Source: RGIG1668 sp045124495 (GTDB lineage Bacteria > Bacillota > Clostridia > Lachnospirales > Lachnospiraceae). From it: a stretch of DNA of 6,450 nucleotides. Position numbers and translations under genes: made by a program. This document shows, one piece after another, positions 5,725 to 6,450 of this stretch (position 1 is its first letter; each line of letters opens with the position of its first letter). Below the pieces are notes generated by a model. That model ran no database searches. It had not been told where the DNA came from and saw only the letters and a program-made list of their open reading frames with translations. The stretch lies in the NCBI GenBank assembly GCA_045124495.1, contig JBGVLX010000105.1, positions 1 through 6,450 on the forward strand, given 5' to 3'.

Positions 5725-5782
5725 GTTCAGAATTACCTAATCAGTACTAATGCAATCATAGCGTCCTAGCACATTCATTATT

Positions 5783-5806
5783 GTTATGAGTCAAGTATAT
5801 CATAAC
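5783..5806. promoter_or_regulatory. 7-10-7 dyad GTTATGA/TCATAAC, operator-like
   Basis: GTTATGA at 5783-5789 and TCATAAC at 5800-5806 are perfect reverse complements with a 10-base spacer. The half-sites are centred 17 bases apart, fitting a dimeric regulator. On the minus strand the spacer contains TTGAC, the core of a -35 box. A second dyad, GTATAT-N6-ATATAC (5795-5812), overlaps it. It lies between the ABC transporter terminator and the ATP-grasp gene, so it would act on the latter. Confidence 0.35.
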
Positions 5807-5837
5807 ATATACATTTCATGTACTCCTTTTCGTATCT

Positions 5838-5870
5838 AAAAAAAGAAAAACCGAACAATCTCGGTTTTTC
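5838..5870 (-). terminator. Intrinsic terminator of the ABC permease operon
   Basis: GAAAAACCGA (5845-5854) and TCGGTTTTTC (5861-5870) form a perfect 10-bp stem with a 6-base loop. On the minus strand the stem is followed by seven T (A run at 5838-5844). It begins 19 bases after the permease stop codon. It marks this permease as the last gene of its operon and separates it from the ATP-grasp gene. Confidence 0.9.
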
Positions 5871-5889
5871 TACAAGTATCCTTACTTTC

Positions 5890-6450
5890 CTAATTTCCTG
5901 CACTTTCATACTTTTTCATTCCGAACTTCCATAACTTTAACGCAAGCACTACCAAAACAAACAATATCCCCAGCTCATACACTATGTATAAAAAGGATTC
6001 TTTTCCTAGCATACAGCTCACAGGATAATAACTTACAAATCCATAAGGAATCACTACGGTAAGTACAAACTTTATCCCTAAGCCAAATGCCTCTAAGGGA
6101 TACTGGGCAAAATCAGCGAAAGAAAAAATCATCCAAATAATATTATTGGACCTTATGACCCAGAAAGAGGATACCGCAAAAATCAGATTTATGGATGCAA
6201 TGATAAGAGTTCCCATCAAGATAATCAAAAGCCACAGGCAAGCATTGGAAATAGTTAATGTTAAATCAAGTCCATCTGCTGCAACCTTGGTAACAGCAAT
6301 TCCTAAAACAAAGGTTCCTACCCCGTCTATCTGTATTTTTTGTCCCACAATCTGAAACAATTCATTGGCAGGCCGAACCAGTAAAATATCAAAAGTTCCC
6401 CTTCGGATAAATTCCTTTCCTATAATCCATAGATTATCAAAGAAAATATG
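5890..6450 (-). CDS. ABC-2 type permease, DUF990-like (partial, N-terminus outside the window)
   Basis: The reading frame stays open to the right edge, giving the last 186 residues. A frame starting at TTG 6360 would cut off 30 codons that are clearly part of the protein, including GTFDILLVRP at 18-27. Hydrophobic segments lie at about 67-92, 104-122, 127-148 and 152-175, followed by a short basic tail. Recognisable family features are GTFDxLLxRP, SFWVIRSNN (95-103), the FxxYPLE segment (115-120) and the TVVIPYGFVSYYPVSCMLG stretch (131-149). These match the DUF990/ABC2_membrane_6 group of ABC-2 permeases. Members usually occur as two permease genes behind a NatA-like ATPase gene and form an exporter of unknown substrate. 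The partner genes should lie to the right of the window. A strong terminator follows directly, so this is the distal gene. Confidence 0.85.
   Translation of the reverse strand, partial: HIFFDNLWIIGKEFIRRGTFDILLVRPANELFQIVGQKIQIDGVGTFVLGIAVTKVAADGLDLTLTISNACLWLLIILMGTLIIASINLIFAVSSFWVIRSNNIIWMIFSFADFAQYPLEAFGLGIKFVLTVVIPYGFVSYYPVSCMLGKESFLYIVYELGILFVLVVLALKLWKFGMKKYESAGN

Larger units (their letters stand above)
5601..5844. other. Intergenic region upstream of the ATP-grasp gene
   Basis: About 240 bases with no confident gene. On the minus strand it holds GAGG at 5610-5607 (ribosome binding site of the ATP-grasp gene), a perfect TATAAT at 5724-5719 without a recognisable -35 box, and a TTGACT at 5794-5789 without a good -10 partner. 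A 53-codon minus-strand frame from ATG 5778 to TAA 5620 is interrupted once, by TAG at 5739-5737. It has no visible ribosome binding site and is treated as a finding, not as a gene. Confidence 0.5.

Noticed and set aside
5890..6360. Complete 156-residue membrane protein starting with TTG at 6360
   Set aside because: The frame continues upstream to the window edge with residues typical of the ABC-2 permease family, so the TTG is internal and the gene is truncated by the window.

Overview
The window reads as chromosomal DNA of a low-GC Gram-positive anaerobe, most likely a clostridium of the Lachnospiraceae type. This rests on the AT-rich base composition, strong GAGG-type ribosome binding sites, T-rich intrinsic terminators and the style of the proteins. 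The species cannot be fixed from the sequence alone.

Layout: (a) 1-32, minus strand: the first ten codons of a gene leaving the window, probably a flavodoxin-fold oxidoreductase. (b) 33-299: a divergent promoter region with an orphan minus-strand terminator. (c) 300-1688 and 1847-3310, plus strand: trkA and trkH, the regulatory and channel subunits of a Trk-type potassium uptake system. They are separated by a gap made largely of three exact-period 37-bp tandem repeats plus a decayed fourth. (d) 3331-3373: a hairpin terminator that works on both strands and separates trkH from the convergent genes. (e) 4659-5600 and 3498-4598, minus strand: a RimK-like ATP-grasp ligase followed by a class II Fic protein with a C-terminal winged helix, with 60 bases between them. 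(f) 5601-5889: a spacer with a dyad, an interrupted small reading frame and a terminator. (g) 5890-6450, minus strand: the C-terminal 186 residues of an ABC-2 type permease that runs off the right edge.

TrkA and TrkH clearly form one complex: TrkH is the membrane pore with four selectivity-filter segments, and TrkA is the cytoplasmic ring subunit with two nucleotide-binding RCK modules. The ATP-grasp and Fic genes may share a transcript. Both act on nucleotides or peptides, but nothing in the sequence proves a joint function. The ABC permease is the last gene of a separate operon.

The least ordinary parts are the 37-bp repeats inside the trk operon, the ATP-grasp enzyme with a changed metal-binding motif and a charged insertion carrying a 27-base duplication, the interrupted reading frame just upstream of it, and a second tandem repeat (33 bp) downstream of fic. 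Several start codons were moved from the longest possible reading frame to the site with a proper ribosome binding site. No tRNA, rRNA, CRISPR array, insertion sequence or origin was seen.
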